Made by a program: the position numbers and the translations under genes. Under the pieces are notes generated by a model that saw only the letters and a program-made list of their open reading frames with translations, was not told where the DNA came from and did not search any database. Below are positions 44,011 through 51,671 of a DNA stretch of 64,000 bases, one piece after another. This DNA is from Alphaproteobacteria bacterium (GTDB lineage Bacteria > Pseudomonadota > Alphaproteobacteria > Acetobacterales > Acetobacteraceae): assembly GCA_017307285.1 (NCBI GenBank), contig JAFKFI010000063.1, positions 1-64,000 of the forward strand, given 5' to 3'. How positions within the stretch are numbered: the stretch's first letter is position 1; each line of letters starts with the position of its first letter.

Positions 44011-44259
44011 ATGTCGGAAACCGAAGGACCGAATATCGCGCAACGAGCGCCATTCCAGATCGAGGTGGTGGAGGGGAAATCCTACTGGTGGTGCGCCTGC
44101 GGCAAGAGCGGCAAGCAGCCATTCTGCGACGGCTCCCATAAGGGCGGAGCGTTCAGCCCGATTGAATACAAGGCCATGCAGACTGGCTCGGTTTGGTTTT
44201 GTGGTTGCAAGCACAGCGGCAAGTCCCCGCTCTGCGACGGCACCCACAAGCGGGTCTGA
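44011..44259 (+). CDS. Double CDGSH iron-sulfur domain protein
   Basis: An 82-residue soluble protein with two CDGSH-type [2Fe-2S] motifs in series: WWCACGKSGKQPFCDGSHKG (about residues 26-45) and WFCGCKHSGKSPLCDGTHKR (about 62-81). Each has the Cys-x-Cys...Cys...His cluster-ligand pattern; the second has DGTH where the first has DGSH. Bacterial CDGSH proteins of this size are thought to carry Fe-S clusters or electrons; the partner is unknown. It follows the aminotransferase gene by 24 bases, so is possibly its operon partner. Confidence 0.93.
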   Translation: MSETEGPNIAQRAPFQIEVVEGKSYWWCACGKSGKQPFCDGSHKGGAFSPIEYKAMQTGSVWFCGCKHSGKSPLCDGTHKRV

Positions 44260-44375
44260 AACAATCCGAAACGGCGATTCCGCTTGTGCCGTGCATGGGC
44301 GTTTGTCATGTTCGCGGCCGGGAGCTGGCCCGGCCGCACATCGCGGCATCGAGGTTTGCCAAAGGACTATGTCTG

Positions 44376-44681
44376 ATGCCCAGCAGCACCGAGGAACTGG
44401 CGGCCTTTGCGGAACGGCTGCAAAAGCTTCGGCACGCCTATGCCGGCGCCATCGACCTGCCCGAGCTCAGCGCGGCCGAGTTCGCCCGCATCCTGGGCGT
44501 GCCACTCAGCTCCTACGAGAGCTATGAGGGCGGCGAGCAGGAACCGCCGATGTCGGTCTTGGTCCTGCTCCACCGGAGGACGGGCGTGAGCCTCGACTGG
44601 CTGATCGCCGACGAACATGGCGGCCGCCCGATGGGGCGCGGCATGGCCGGGCGATCGCATCGCACGTCGCTGGCCTCCTAG
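44376..44681 (+). CDS. Small XRE-type helix-turn-helix regulator
   Basis: A 101-residue protein: helix-turn-helix region at about residues 25-55, ELSAAEFARILGVPLSSYES followed by YEGGEQEPPMSVLVLLHRRT. The C-terminal GVSLDWLIADEHGGRP is typical of short XRE repressors of the Cro/C1 type. The ATG at 44376 begins the folded part; the open frame back to 44193 would overlap the end of the CDGSH gene. The target is unknown. It could regulate the preceding catabolic operon. Confidence 0.82.
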   Translation: MPSSTEELAAFAERLQKLRHAYAGAIDLPELSAAEFARILGVPLSSYESYEGGEQEPPMSVLVLLHRRTGVSLDWLIADEHGGRPMGRGMAGRSHRTSLAS

Positions 44682-44779
44682 GCTCACCCGCTCCAACCAT
44701 TCGCGGGCTGCCACGGCCCCCCTTGCCGACCAGAGCGGAAGGCGCTTGCCTGCGAGAAAGCACCAATGGGGGGGATTCG

Positions 44780-45997
44780 GTGATTTTCAGGACGCTGGCG
44801 GCGAATATCGGGGCCGGCCTGCTCGGCGCCGCGTTGCTTTCGATGGCACAACTCTGGGCGGCGACCGCCGACGCGCAGCCATCGGTCAAGATCGGTGTGC
44901 TGACCGATATGAGCTCGGTCTATGCCGATTATGCCGGTCCGGGCTCGGTGGACGCGGCGCGGCTCGCCATCGAGGATGCCGAGATGGCCGGCAAGGTGGA
45001 GCTGCTATCGGCCGACCATCAGAACAAGCCGGATGTGGGCGTCTCCATCGCGCGCGACTGGTTCGAGGCCAAGGGCGTGGACGCGATCTTCGACGTGCCG
45101 ACCTCGTCGGTGGCGCTCGCGGTGAACGGCGTCGCGGGCAAGGACCGCAAGCTGGTGTTCTTCAGCACCGCGATCATCGACAAGCTGACCGAGGAGGATT
45201 GCAACGGCTACGGCCTGGCCTGGACGTGGAGCATCTACTCGGTGTCCCGCAGCGTCGCGTTGATGCAGCTCAAGCGGGGCATGGACACCTGGTTCGTCAT
45301 CGCCCAGGACTACGCGACGGGCCATGCGATGCAGGCGATGATCCAGGATCTGGTGGCGGCGAATGGCGGCAAGGTGCTGGGTGCGGCGCGACACCCGCTC
45401 GGCGAGACGGATTATTCCTCCTACCTGATCCAGGCGCAGGCCTCGGGCGCCAAGATCATCGCCTTTACCGCGGGGGGCACCGATTTGCTCAATGCGATGA
45501 AGCAGGCCCGCGAGTTCGGCCTGACACAGCGAGGCCAGACCCTCGGCACGATGTATACCATCATCACCGACGTGAAGGCGATCGGGCTCGATGCCATGCA
45601 GGGGCTGAACTTCGTCTCGGCATTCTACTGGGACCGCGACGATGAGACGCGGGCCTTCGCCAAGCGCTTCATGGCGGTGCATCACGCCATGCCAACGATG
45701 TTCCAGGCGGGCGTCTACTCGTCGGTGCTGAACTACCTCAAGGCGGTGCGGGCGACCGGCAGCAAGGACGCCGACACGGTGCGAGACTGGCTGCGCGCGC
45801 AGCCGGATATCGAGGACGCCTTCGCGCGCCACGGCAAGCTGCTGCCCAACGGGCGCTTCATCCACGACATGCTGGTCGCACGGGTGAAGACGCCGGCGGA
45901 ATCGAAATATCCGTGGGACTTCTACGACGTTCTCGGCGTGGTGCCGGCGACGGAGGCCTTCCGCACGATCGAGCAGAGCAAGTGCAAGCTGCGCTGA
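44780..45997 (+). CDS. Leu/Ile/Val-type periplasmic ligand-binding protein (ABC type), no permeases nearby
   Basis: A 405-residue periplasmic binding protein of the branched-chain amino acid/amide family (type I fold). The signal region is IFRTLAANIGAGLLGAALLS. The binding core includes SVKIGVLTDMSSVYADYAGP and MAGKVELLSADHQNKPDVGV, then ETDYSSYLIQAQASGAKIIA and FAKRFMAVHHAMPTMFQAGV. The start is GTG at 44780 after GGGGG; an ATG at 44723 would lengthen the signal with polar residues. The usual livHMGF genes are absent: the gene instead overlaps the chromate-transporter half that follows. Confidence 0.88.
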   Translation: MIFRTLAANIGAGLLGAALLSMAQLWAATADAQPSVKIGVLTDMSSVYADYAGPGSVDAARLAIEDAEMAGKVELLSADHQNKPDVGVSIARDWFEAKGVDAIFDVPTSSVALAVNGVAGKDRKLVFFSTAIIDKLTEEDCNGYGLAWTWSIYSVSRSVALMQLKRGMDTWFVIAQDYATGHAMQAMIQDLVAANGGKVLGAARHPLGETDYSSYLIQAQASGAKIIAFTAGGTDLLNAMKQAREFGLTQRGQTLGTMYTIITDVKAIGLDAMQGLNFVSAFYWDRDDETRAFAKRFMAVHHAMPTMFQAGVYSSVLNYLKAVRATGSKDADTVRDWLRAQPDIEDAFARHGKLLPNGRFIHDMLVARVKTPAESKYPWDFYDVLGVVPATEAFRTIEQSKCKLR

Positions 45998-46539
45998 GGC
46001 CGAGCGCCGATCCGCCGACCATCGGCGCCCTGTTCGCGGGCTTCTTCTCGATCGGCATTTGCGGCTTCGGCGGCGTGCTGCCCTGGGCTCGCCGCATGAT
46101 CGTCGAGCAGCGCGCCTGGCTGACGGCGGCGGAGTTCACCGACCTGCTGGCGCTCTGCCAGTTCCTGCCGGGGCCGAACATCATCAACCTCTCGGTGGCG
46201 CTCGGCTCGCGCTTTCGCGGCCCGCGCGGCGCGCTGGCCGCCTTCTTTGGCCTGCTATCGGCTCCAATGGCCATCATCCTGCTGCTCGGCGTGATCTATG
46301 AGCGCTACAGCGGCTTGCCTGGCGTGCGGCCGATGTTCGCCGGGCTGGCGGCCGCGGCATCCGGGCTGGTGCTGTCCACCGCGCTGAAGATCGCCGCACC
46401 GCTGCGGCACAATCTACGGGACGTGCTGCTGGCGCTGGCGAGTTGGGCCGCCATCGTCCTGCTGCACGTGCCGCTGGTCCTGGCGATGCTGGTTCTGGCG
46501 CCACTCGGCATCCTGCTGGCGGCGCGCTCGCACCGATGA
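45982..46539 (+). CDS. Chromate transporter, N-terminal-type subunit (short CHR)
   Basis: A 185-residue membrane protein with about five hydrophobic segments. It has the CHR core GALFAGFFSIGICGFGGVLP and LTAAEFTDLLALCQFLPGPN (FLPGPN motif), then LLVIL-like segments. Two half-size CHR proteins encoded together form a heterodimer that exports chromate or sulfate-like oxyanions by proton exchange. The GTG at 45982 overlaps the binding-protein stop by 16 bases; an ATG at 45913 is possible but would overlap deeply. The partner half begins at 46536, overlapping by ATGA. Confidence 0.85.
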   Translation: MQAALRPSADPPTIGALFAGFFSIGICGFGGVLPWARRMIVEQRAWLTAAEFTDLLALCQFLPGPNIINLSVALGSRFRGPRGALAAFFGLLSAPMAIILLLGVIYERYSGLPGVRPMFAGLAAAASGLVLSTALKIAAPLRHNLRDVLLALASWAAIVLLHVPLVLAMLVLAPLGILLAARSHR

Positions 46540-47057
46540 GCGAGTTGCCGGCACTGGCTTGGCTCTACGCGCAGCTCTCGCTCGTCGCGGTCGGCGGCGG
46601 CAACACTGTTCTGCCGGAGATGCAGCGGCAGATCGTGAACGTGCATGGCTGGATGACCGGCCAGGAGTTCGCCGCGCTCTACGCGCTGGCGCAGGCGGCG
46701 CCGGGGCCGAACATGCTGGTCTCCGCGCTGGTCGGCTGGCGGGTCGCCGGGCTGCCGGGGGCACTGATCGCCACCGGCTCGTTCTGCGCGCCGTCGAGCC
46801 TGCTGAGCTACGTGGTCTCCGGCGCCTGGTTCCGCTTCCGCGACGCACGCTGGCGCCGCGTCGTACAGGCGGGGCTGACACCGGTGACGGTCGGGCTGGT
46901 GATGGCCGGGGCGACCATGCTCACCGAGGCCACGTCGGTCGACTGGCGGTTCGCGGCGCTGACCCTCGCCGTGACCCTGGTGCTGACCCTGACCCGGCTG
47001 AGCCCGCTCGTGGTGCTGGCAGCCGGTGCGGCCCTCGGCGCTTCGGGGCTGCTTTAG
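46536..47057 (+). CDS. Chromate transporter, C-terminal-type subunit (short CHR)
   Basis: A 173-residue membrane protein, second half of a short-chain CHR pair. It shows LYAQLSLVAVGGGNTVLPEM, then MTGQEFAALYALAQAAPGPN (APGPN motif, matching the FLPGPN of the first half), and SLLSYVVSGAWFRFRDARWR. The ATG overlaps the stop of the first subunit by four bases, so stoichiometric synthesis is likely. Substrate is chromate by family name; sulfate or another oxyanion is equally possible. Confidence 0.85.
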   Translation: MSELPALAWLYAQLSLVAVGGGNTVLPEMQRQIVNVHGWMTGQEFAALYALAQAAPGPNMLVSALVGWRVAGLPGALIATGSFCAPSSLLSYVVSGAWFRFRDARWRRVVQAGLTPVTVGLVMAGATMLTEATSVDWRFAALTLAVTLVLTLTRLSPLVVLAAGAALGASGLL

Positions 47058-47103
47058 GCGGCGTGCGCCGGTAGGCTGATCGCGACAAAACGGGGAGATG
47101 GCG

Positions 47104-47988
47104 ATGAGCGAGACCGAGATCGGCGCCTTGCGGACCATGCTGCTGTCGAGGCCGCGTCCGGCCGGGCTGGCGGAAAGGCGTCAGCGGCTGGACGCGCTCG
47201 GGCAGGCTTACGCGCTGGCGCCCGACGTGACCGTGCGGACGGTGGATGCCAACGGCGTGCCCGCCGAGTGGACCTCGACGCCGGCCGCGGATGTCTCGCG
47301 AGTGATCCTGTTCCTGCATGGCGGGGGCTATGTTAGCGGCTCGATCGCCAGCCACCGTCATCTCGTCGCGGAAGCCGGGCGCGCTGCCGGCGCTCGCACC
47401 TTGGCGCTCGACTACCGCCGCGCGCCCGAGCACCCGTTTCCTGCGGCGATCGATGACGCGGTGGCGGGCTATCGGTTCCTGCTCTCGACCGGGGTGGCGC
47501 CGAGCCGCATCTGCATCGCGGGAGACAGCGCGGGCGGCGGCATCACGGTCGCGACCCTGGTGACGATCCGCGATGCCGGCCTCGCGCTGCCAGGCTGCGC
47601 GTGGTGCATCTCGCCGTGGATCGACCTGGAGTGCATCGGCGACAGCATGGCGGGCAAGGCGCCCGTCGATCCGATGATCCAGCGCGACTATCTGCGGGAG
47701 ATTGCCGGCATGTATCTCAATGGGGCCGACCCGCGCTCGCCGCTGGCCGCCCCGCTTTACGCCGAGCTTGCCGGGCTGCCGCCGATGCTGGTGCAGGTTG
47801 GCACGGCGGAGACGCTGCTCGACGACGCCGTGCGCCTGGCCGGGCGCGCGGCGGCGGCGAATGTCCGGGTCACCCTCGAGGCGTGGCCGGAGATGATCCA
47901 CGTCTGGCACCTGTTCCACCCGCAACTCGCCGAGGGACGGCGGGCCATCACCGCGGCCGGCAACTTCATCCGCGCCGCGATGACCTGA
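47104..47988 (+). CDS. Alpha/beta hydrolase, hormone-sensitive-lipase (HSL) family esterase
   Basis: A 294-residue esterase. The oxyanion-hole motif HGGGYVSGSIASHRHL (about residue 75) is the HSL-family mark, and the nucleophile lies in IAGDSAGGGITVATLV (about residue 143). The catalytic His is in the late WPEMIHVWHLFHPQ. GGGGAG lies six bases before the ATG at 47104; an ATG two codons upstream is too close to it. Substrates are short acyl esters or carbamates; no pathway is indicated. It follows the transporter genes after about 47 bases. Confidence 0.9.
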   Translation: MSETEIGALRTMLLSRPRPAGLAERRQRLDALGQAYALAPDVTVRTVDANGVPAEWTSTPAADVSRVILFLHGGGYVSGSIASHRHLVAEAGRAAGARTLALDYRRAPEHPFPAAIDDAVAGYRFLLSTGVAPSRICIAGDSAGGGITVATLVTIRDAGLALPGCAWCISPWIDLECIGDSMAGKAPVDPMIQRDYLREIAGMYLNGADPRSPLAAPLYAELAGLPPMLVQVGTAETLLDDAVRLAGRAAAANVRVTLEAWPEMIHVWHLFHPQLAEGRRAITAAGNFIRAAMT

Positions 47989-47994
47989 CGGGCC

Positions 47995-48768
47995 TCAGTG
48001 CCGGCGGTGGTGGACGGCGCGCTTGCTGTGGTGCCGGGGGGCAGGGGCCTCGGCGACTTCCTCGTAGCCGCCATCCGTCTGCTCGTGGGCGGGGCGCAGG
48101 TCGCGCGGAGCGGGGCCGAGATCGGGCTTTGGAGCGGGGGCGGATTTGGCCTCAACCATCGTGCCACGATCCGGCCGGCCGTAGATGAAGCCGTACGTCG
48201 GATAGATGCTGCCGAAATCGTCGCCTTTGCCGAGGCCGACCCGTACCGCCGTCCAGTCGTTGTTCGGGCTGACGTCGACGACGGAGATGCCGCGCGCGAC
48301 CGAGCCCCGGTAGCCGCCCCAGTTGGCGTGGTCGATCTCGATCTCGCGCGCATTGACCACCCGGCTCACCACCGCGACGTGACCAAGCCGCATGGCGCCG
48401 TTAGAGCGGAAGGCGAGCACGCTGCCGGGCTCCGGGGCGCTGCCGCGCTCATAGACGCCGGCCGCCTCGTTCCACCAGGTCCAGGCATTGCCGACCAACT
48501 CGATGCCTGACGCGTTGCGGGCGAAGGGTACGCATTGCAGGCCACCTGACGCGCGGGCGTAGCGGCCCTTGCTGCCATGCTTGGAGTAGACGCCGTGCCG
48601 TGCCGTGTGCGTCCGCGTGGCGTGGCTGCTCGAATGGCTGGATGACGCAGTGTGCTGGGTTCGGTGCTGGGTCTTGCTGGCGGCCGAGGCTCCAGAAAAT
48701 GGCAGGGTCACTGTCATAATTGAGCCAAGAAGAAGAAGAGCCCTGCCGCCCTGCCCGCGTGCCCGCAT
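47995..48768 (-). CDS. CHAP-domain peptidoglycan amidase/endopeptidase-like secreted protein
   Basis: A 257-residue secreted protein. Signal region MRARGQGGRALLLLGSIMTV ending near ASA; a Ser/His/Thr-rich linker follows (TQHTASSSHSSSHATRTHTA). The CHAP domain carries the catalytic Cys in GGLQCVPFARNASGIELVGN and the His in AMRLGHVAVVSRVVNAREIE, with DHANWGGYRG after it. The C-terminal tail is Pro/Ala/His-rich. It may trim cell-wall cross-links or be an autolysin. It converges with the esterase gene. The start at ATG 48768 follows AGGGG. Confidence 0.87.
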   Translation of the reverse strand: MRARGQGGRALLLLGSIMTVTLPFSGASAASKTQHRTQHTASSSHSSSHATRTHTARHGVYSKHGSKGRYARASGGLQCVPFARNASGIELVGNAWTWWNEAAGVYERGSAPEPGSVLAFRSNGAMRLGHVAVVSRVVNAREIEIDHANWGGYRGSVARGISVVDVSPNNDWTAVRVGLGKGDDFGSIYPTYGFIYGRPDRGTMVEAKSAPAPKPDLGPAPRDLRPAHEQTDGGYEEVAEAPAPRHHSKRAVHHRRH

Positions 48769-49015
48769 GAAGTCGCCCCTTTTGGTCGTCCCAGACACCT
48801 CAGCCGGTAGCAACAGGGTTGCGTGACTGGCAATCCGCGATACCGCAACGGGCGATTCGGACGGAGCGATTTGCTGGAAGGGGCTGTGGATAAGTGGTGA
48901 ATTGCGGACAATTATCCTATTCGTGCCCGATCGGTGCACAATCTCACGGAAGCCGTTTCGCGCGCCAAGGCAGCCGAATCCGGGCGACGAAACGGGTTCC
49001 GTGTGGTTCGCGGCT
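48769..49015. other. Intergenic region with one DnaA-box-like site
   Basis: The 247 bases between the CHAP gene and the RidA gene contain no gene I can support. At 48885-48893 the sequence TGTGGATAA is a perfect match to the DnaA-box consensus in the opposite orientation (TTATCCACA). A single box without A/T-rich repeats or a dnaA/parAB neighbourhood does not make an origin. Confidence 0.45.
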
Positions 49016-49366
49016 CTATTTGCAGGCCGTGACCATGATCTCGACGAGGATTCGAGGGTCTGCGAGATTGGCTTCGACGCAGGCGCGGGCTGGGGCGCCG
49101 TTGGTGGGCAGCCAGGCAGTCCAGACCTCATTCATGGCATCGCGGTCCGTGATATGCTTGACCCAGATCTGGGCCTGCAGCAGTCGGGTCTTGTCGGTGC
49201 CGTGGACTTCAAGGACCTGGTCGATCTGCGCTAGAACCTCGGTCGTCTGTCCCTTGATGTCTTTGCCGAGATCCTTGGCGGTCATGCCTTGAAGATAGAC
49301 GAAGCCGTGATACTCCACGGCCTTTGCCAGGATCTTGTTGGGCTCGGTGCGGATGATCTTGCTCAA
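49016..49366 (-). CDS. ridA: RidA family enamine/imine deaminase
   Basis: Hydrolyses reactive enamines and imines made by PLP enzymes. The 116-residue protein shows ILAKAVEYHGFVYLQGMTAK, then GQTTEVLAQIDQVLEVHGTD, the Arg-containing GAPARACVEANLADPRILVE and IMVTACK. The start codon is TTG at 49366, placed eight bases after a perfect AAGGAG; no ATG gives the same N-terminus, and an ATG at 49450 would only add polar residues. The Arg of the ARACVE segment is the active-site residue of true RidA. It is downstream of the MFS gene and probably co-transcribed with it. Confidence 0.9.
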   Translation of the reverse strand: MSKIIRTEPNKILAKAVEYHGFVYLQGMTAKDLGKDIKGQTTEVLAQIDQVLEVHGTDKTRLLQAQIWVKHITDRDAMNEVWTAWLPTNGAPARACVEANLADPRILVEIMVTACK

Positions 49367-49453
49367 CGTGGCGTCTCCTTTTGCGTCTGCGCGGAACGTT
49401 CGATCGGGGCGCGGCCGTTGTACAGGTCGCGACAGCAGGGCGGCAAGCATCGG

Positions 49454-50686
49454 TCAGGCGGCCTCCAGGGCCAGTGCGATGCGCGGCTGGCGCGAACGCA
49501 CCCAAAGCCAAGCGGCGCAGAGCAGCAGGCAGCCCGCCAGCACCGGCGCCTGCAGACCGACGAACTCGGACGCCGCGCCGTAGACCAGCGCGCCCACCGC
49601 CGGCCCGCCGCGTACCACCATCCCCCACAGGCTGATCACTCGGCCGATCATCGCGGGCGAGGAGGCGCTCTGTAGCATGGTCTGGATGGCGATGCCGTGG
49701 GCGGTGGTGGCGGCGCCCATCGCCGCGACGCAGACCACGCCGACCGTGAAGGAATGCGTCGCGACGAAGGCGGCGGTCGCCAGCATCAGCAGGAAGCCGG
49801 CGCCGATGGCGAGGCGGGTGAGGCCGGAGAGCCGGCCGCGCATCGCGACCAGCGTGCCGCCCACCAGGGCGGCAATGCCCATCGTGCTGGCGAGGATCGC
49901 CAGCCCCTCCGCACCCCGCCCGAACAGCTGTGCGACGAAGGGCGGCATCATCTCGGGCACCGAGCGGAGCAGCATGCCGACACAGGCGGCGAACAGGAAG
50001 ATCGGCCCCATGCCGGGATGTCGGGCGACGTAGAGCAGGCCGTCGGTGATCTTCCGCCACACGCTGGCGGTGGGGGCGTGGCCGCGACGGTGGGCTGGGT
50101 CGATCCGCAGCGACAGGATGCTGAAGCTGGCGAACAGGAATCCCACGCAGTTGCAGGCGATTGGCGGCACCACCCCCCAGACGGCGATGATCGGACCGGC
50201 CAGCGCGGGGCCGATGAACCGCGCGGCGTTGAAGGTCAGCGAATTGAGCGCGACCGCCCCCGGCAGTTCGGCGCGCGGGACCAGGGAGGGAACGAGGCAT
50301 TGCCGCGCCGGCTGGCCGAACGCATTGCCGATGCCGAGCACCACTTCGAGCGCCGCCATAATTTCCACCCGGATCAGGCCGGACAGGATCAATGCCACGA
50401 GGACCGCGGCATGGCTGGCGGAGACGAACTGGAAGAACACGGTCAGCCGCACCCGATCCATCCGGTCGGCCACCGCGCCAGCGATGGGCGAGGCGATTAC
50501 CGACGGCCCGAGATTGCAGAATGCCATGATCCCCACCCAGAGCGCGGAATGGGTGAGCTGCCAGGTCAGCCAGTCGGTGGCGATCTTCTGCATCCACAGC
50601 CCGGTCCAGGAGGTCAGGCTGCCGGCGTAGAAGATGCGGGCGTTGCGGTGAGAAAAGACCCGGCCGATGGCCGAAAGGGAAGCCAT
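49454..50686 (-). CDS. Major facilitator superfamily exporter (MFS_3-type)
   Basis: A 410-residue transporter with about 12 hydrophobic segments. Start: FSHRNARIFYAGSLTSWTGL, then the MFS loop-2/3 motif GAVADRMDRVRLTVFFQFVS (G-x3-D-R-x-x-R, about residue 67), and the central cytoplasmic loop RIDPAHRRGHAPTASVWRKI. It resembles enterobactin-exporter EntS-like and drug/metabolite exporters. No substrate can be assigned. RidA is downstream, and a lipoprotein gene ends 20 bases upstream. Confidence 0.87.
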   Translation of the reverse strand: MASLSAIGRVFSHRNARIFYAGSLTSWTGLWMQKIATDWLTWQLTHSALWVGIMAFCNLGPSVIASPIAGAVADRMDRVRLTVFFQFVSASHAAVLVALILSGLIRVEIMAALEVVLGIGNAFGQPARQCLVPSLVPRAELPGAVALNSLTFNAARFIGPALAGPIIAVWGVVPPIACNCVGFLFASFSILSLRIDPAHRRGHAPTASVWRKITDGLLYVARHPGMGPIFLFAACVGMLLRSVPEMMPPFVAQLFGRGAEGLAILASTMGIAALVGGTLVAMRGRLSGLTRLAIGAGFLLMLATAAFVATHSFTVGVVCVAAMGAATTAHGIAIQTMLQSASSPAMIGRVISLWGMVVRGGPAVGALVYGAASEFVGLQAPVLAGCLLLCAAWLWVRSRQPRIALALEAA

Positions 50687-50705
50687 CGGCCGGCCCGTCA
50701 GCCGG

Positions 50706-51068
50706 TCATCGCCGGGTGGGTGTCATGGTCGGCCCGGTGGAGGCCGGCCCGACCGGAGCTGGGGCCGTCTCCTCCGCCGCACCCTGATTGCGCACGCAAT
50801 CCGCGACCTGCCTGTCCCAGCCGAACCGCTCCGACAGGCCGCGCGTGGTGATGCCCGAGACGTAAGAGCCGGAGCCGGGAGAATCGCGATTGTCTTGCGT
50901 GAACAGCGCGGCACGGTTCTGTCGCTGGAACACCTCGTCGGCGCGCTGGCGGCAGGCGGCGACGGTGGCTTGGTTGGCGCGGGTTTGGGCACTCGGTGCC
51001 GGCGCCGGCGAGCAGGCGCCGAGCGCGATCAATGCCGCCAGCCAGATGGTGGCACGCTCAAATGTCAT
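50706..51068 (-). CDS. Small lipoprotein of unknown function
   Basis: A 120-residue lipoprotein: signal helix FERATIWLAALIALGACSPA with lipobox LGAC (Cys at about residue 19), followed by a Pro/Ala-rich linker. A mid-domain (VAACRQRADEVFQRQNRAAL, then RFGWDRQVADCVRNQGAAEE) has a pair of Cys residues that could form a disulfide. It looks like a small outer-membrane or periplasmic lipoprotein; family not recognised. It overlaps the upstream 178-residue gene by ATGA and so is its operon partner. Confidence 0.7.
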   Translation of the reverse strand: MTFERATIWLAALIALGACSPAPAPSAQTRANQATVAACRQRADEVFQRQNRAALFTQDNRDSPGSGSYVSGITTRGLSERFGWDRQVADCVRNQGAAEETAPAPVGPASTGPTMTPTRR

Positions 51069-51601
51069 GCGGTGGCTCCGGTGAGGCGGACGGGTGTGTG
51101 AGACCGGTCCAGCACGAATCGGGGAAGGCGAGCTCGGAAGCCGATTTCGTCGAAGCGCGCCTCCTTCGTCAACGGCGCCACGGCGGCGGCGCGGAGTAGA
51201 GAGGGATGCAGCGCCGCGCCGCCACGCTCGAGGCGCAGCAGCCCGGTGGCCCAGCCCGCCCGCGCCAGCAAATCAACCAGGGCGAGCAGGCGCAGGCAGA
51301 TCGACAAGCCGTACCAGCTGTTCATACCCACCGTGTGGTCCACCGCTCCGGCCCAGCACCGCGCGTCGCGATCCGACAGGGCGAGGTCGGTGACGCTGCC
51401 ATCCTGTCGGCGGAAGCGGAAGCCGCGCACCGCCCCCCAGCGGCCCGACAGCGCGGCGTCGCGCGCTGCGTCCCAGCCAAGTTCGAGGTCGTGGCCGCGC
51501 ACAGCCGGCAGCGCCTCGGGCGGGCGGTCGATCGCGTAGGTCAGCACCCCGTCCGGGCTCGTGCCGACCCGCACGGAGGGCGAGGTGTCGGAGCAATCCA
51601 T
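51065..51601 (-). CDS. Uncharacterised protein, operon partner of the lipoprotein
   Basis: A 178-residue, non-membrane, mixed alpha/beta protein with no recognised domain (VRVGTSPDGVLTYAIDRPPE; GHDLELGWDAARDAALSGRW; WGAVRGFRFRRQDGSVTDLA; MNSWYGLSICLRLLALVDLL). An internal hydrophobic stretch (YGLSICLRLLALVDLL) may be buried rather than membrane-spanning. The ATG at 51601 is the best start; an upstream ATG at 51778 would overlap the divergent amidase. The stop overlaps the lipoprotein start by four bases. Confidence 0.5.
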   Translation of the reverse strand: MDCSDTSPSVRVGTSPDGVLTYAIDRPPEALPAVRGHDLELGWDAARDAALSGRWGAVRGFRFRRQDGSVTDLALSDRDARCWAGAVDHTVGMNSWYGLSICLRLLALVDLLARAGWATGLLRLERGGAALHPSLLRAAAVAPLTKEARFDEIGFRARLPRFVLDRSHTPVRLTGATA

Positions 51602-51671
51602 CGCGGAAAGGATGGACCTGGAGCGCGGCCCGCGCCAGCCTGTATGCACCCGAGACAGGAGATCGCTTGCC

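Noticed and set aside
48885-48893. Perfect DnaA box, candidate replication origin
   Set aside because: A single nine-base match, with no cluster of boxes, no A/T-rich unwinding region and no dnaA, parAB or gidA neighbours.
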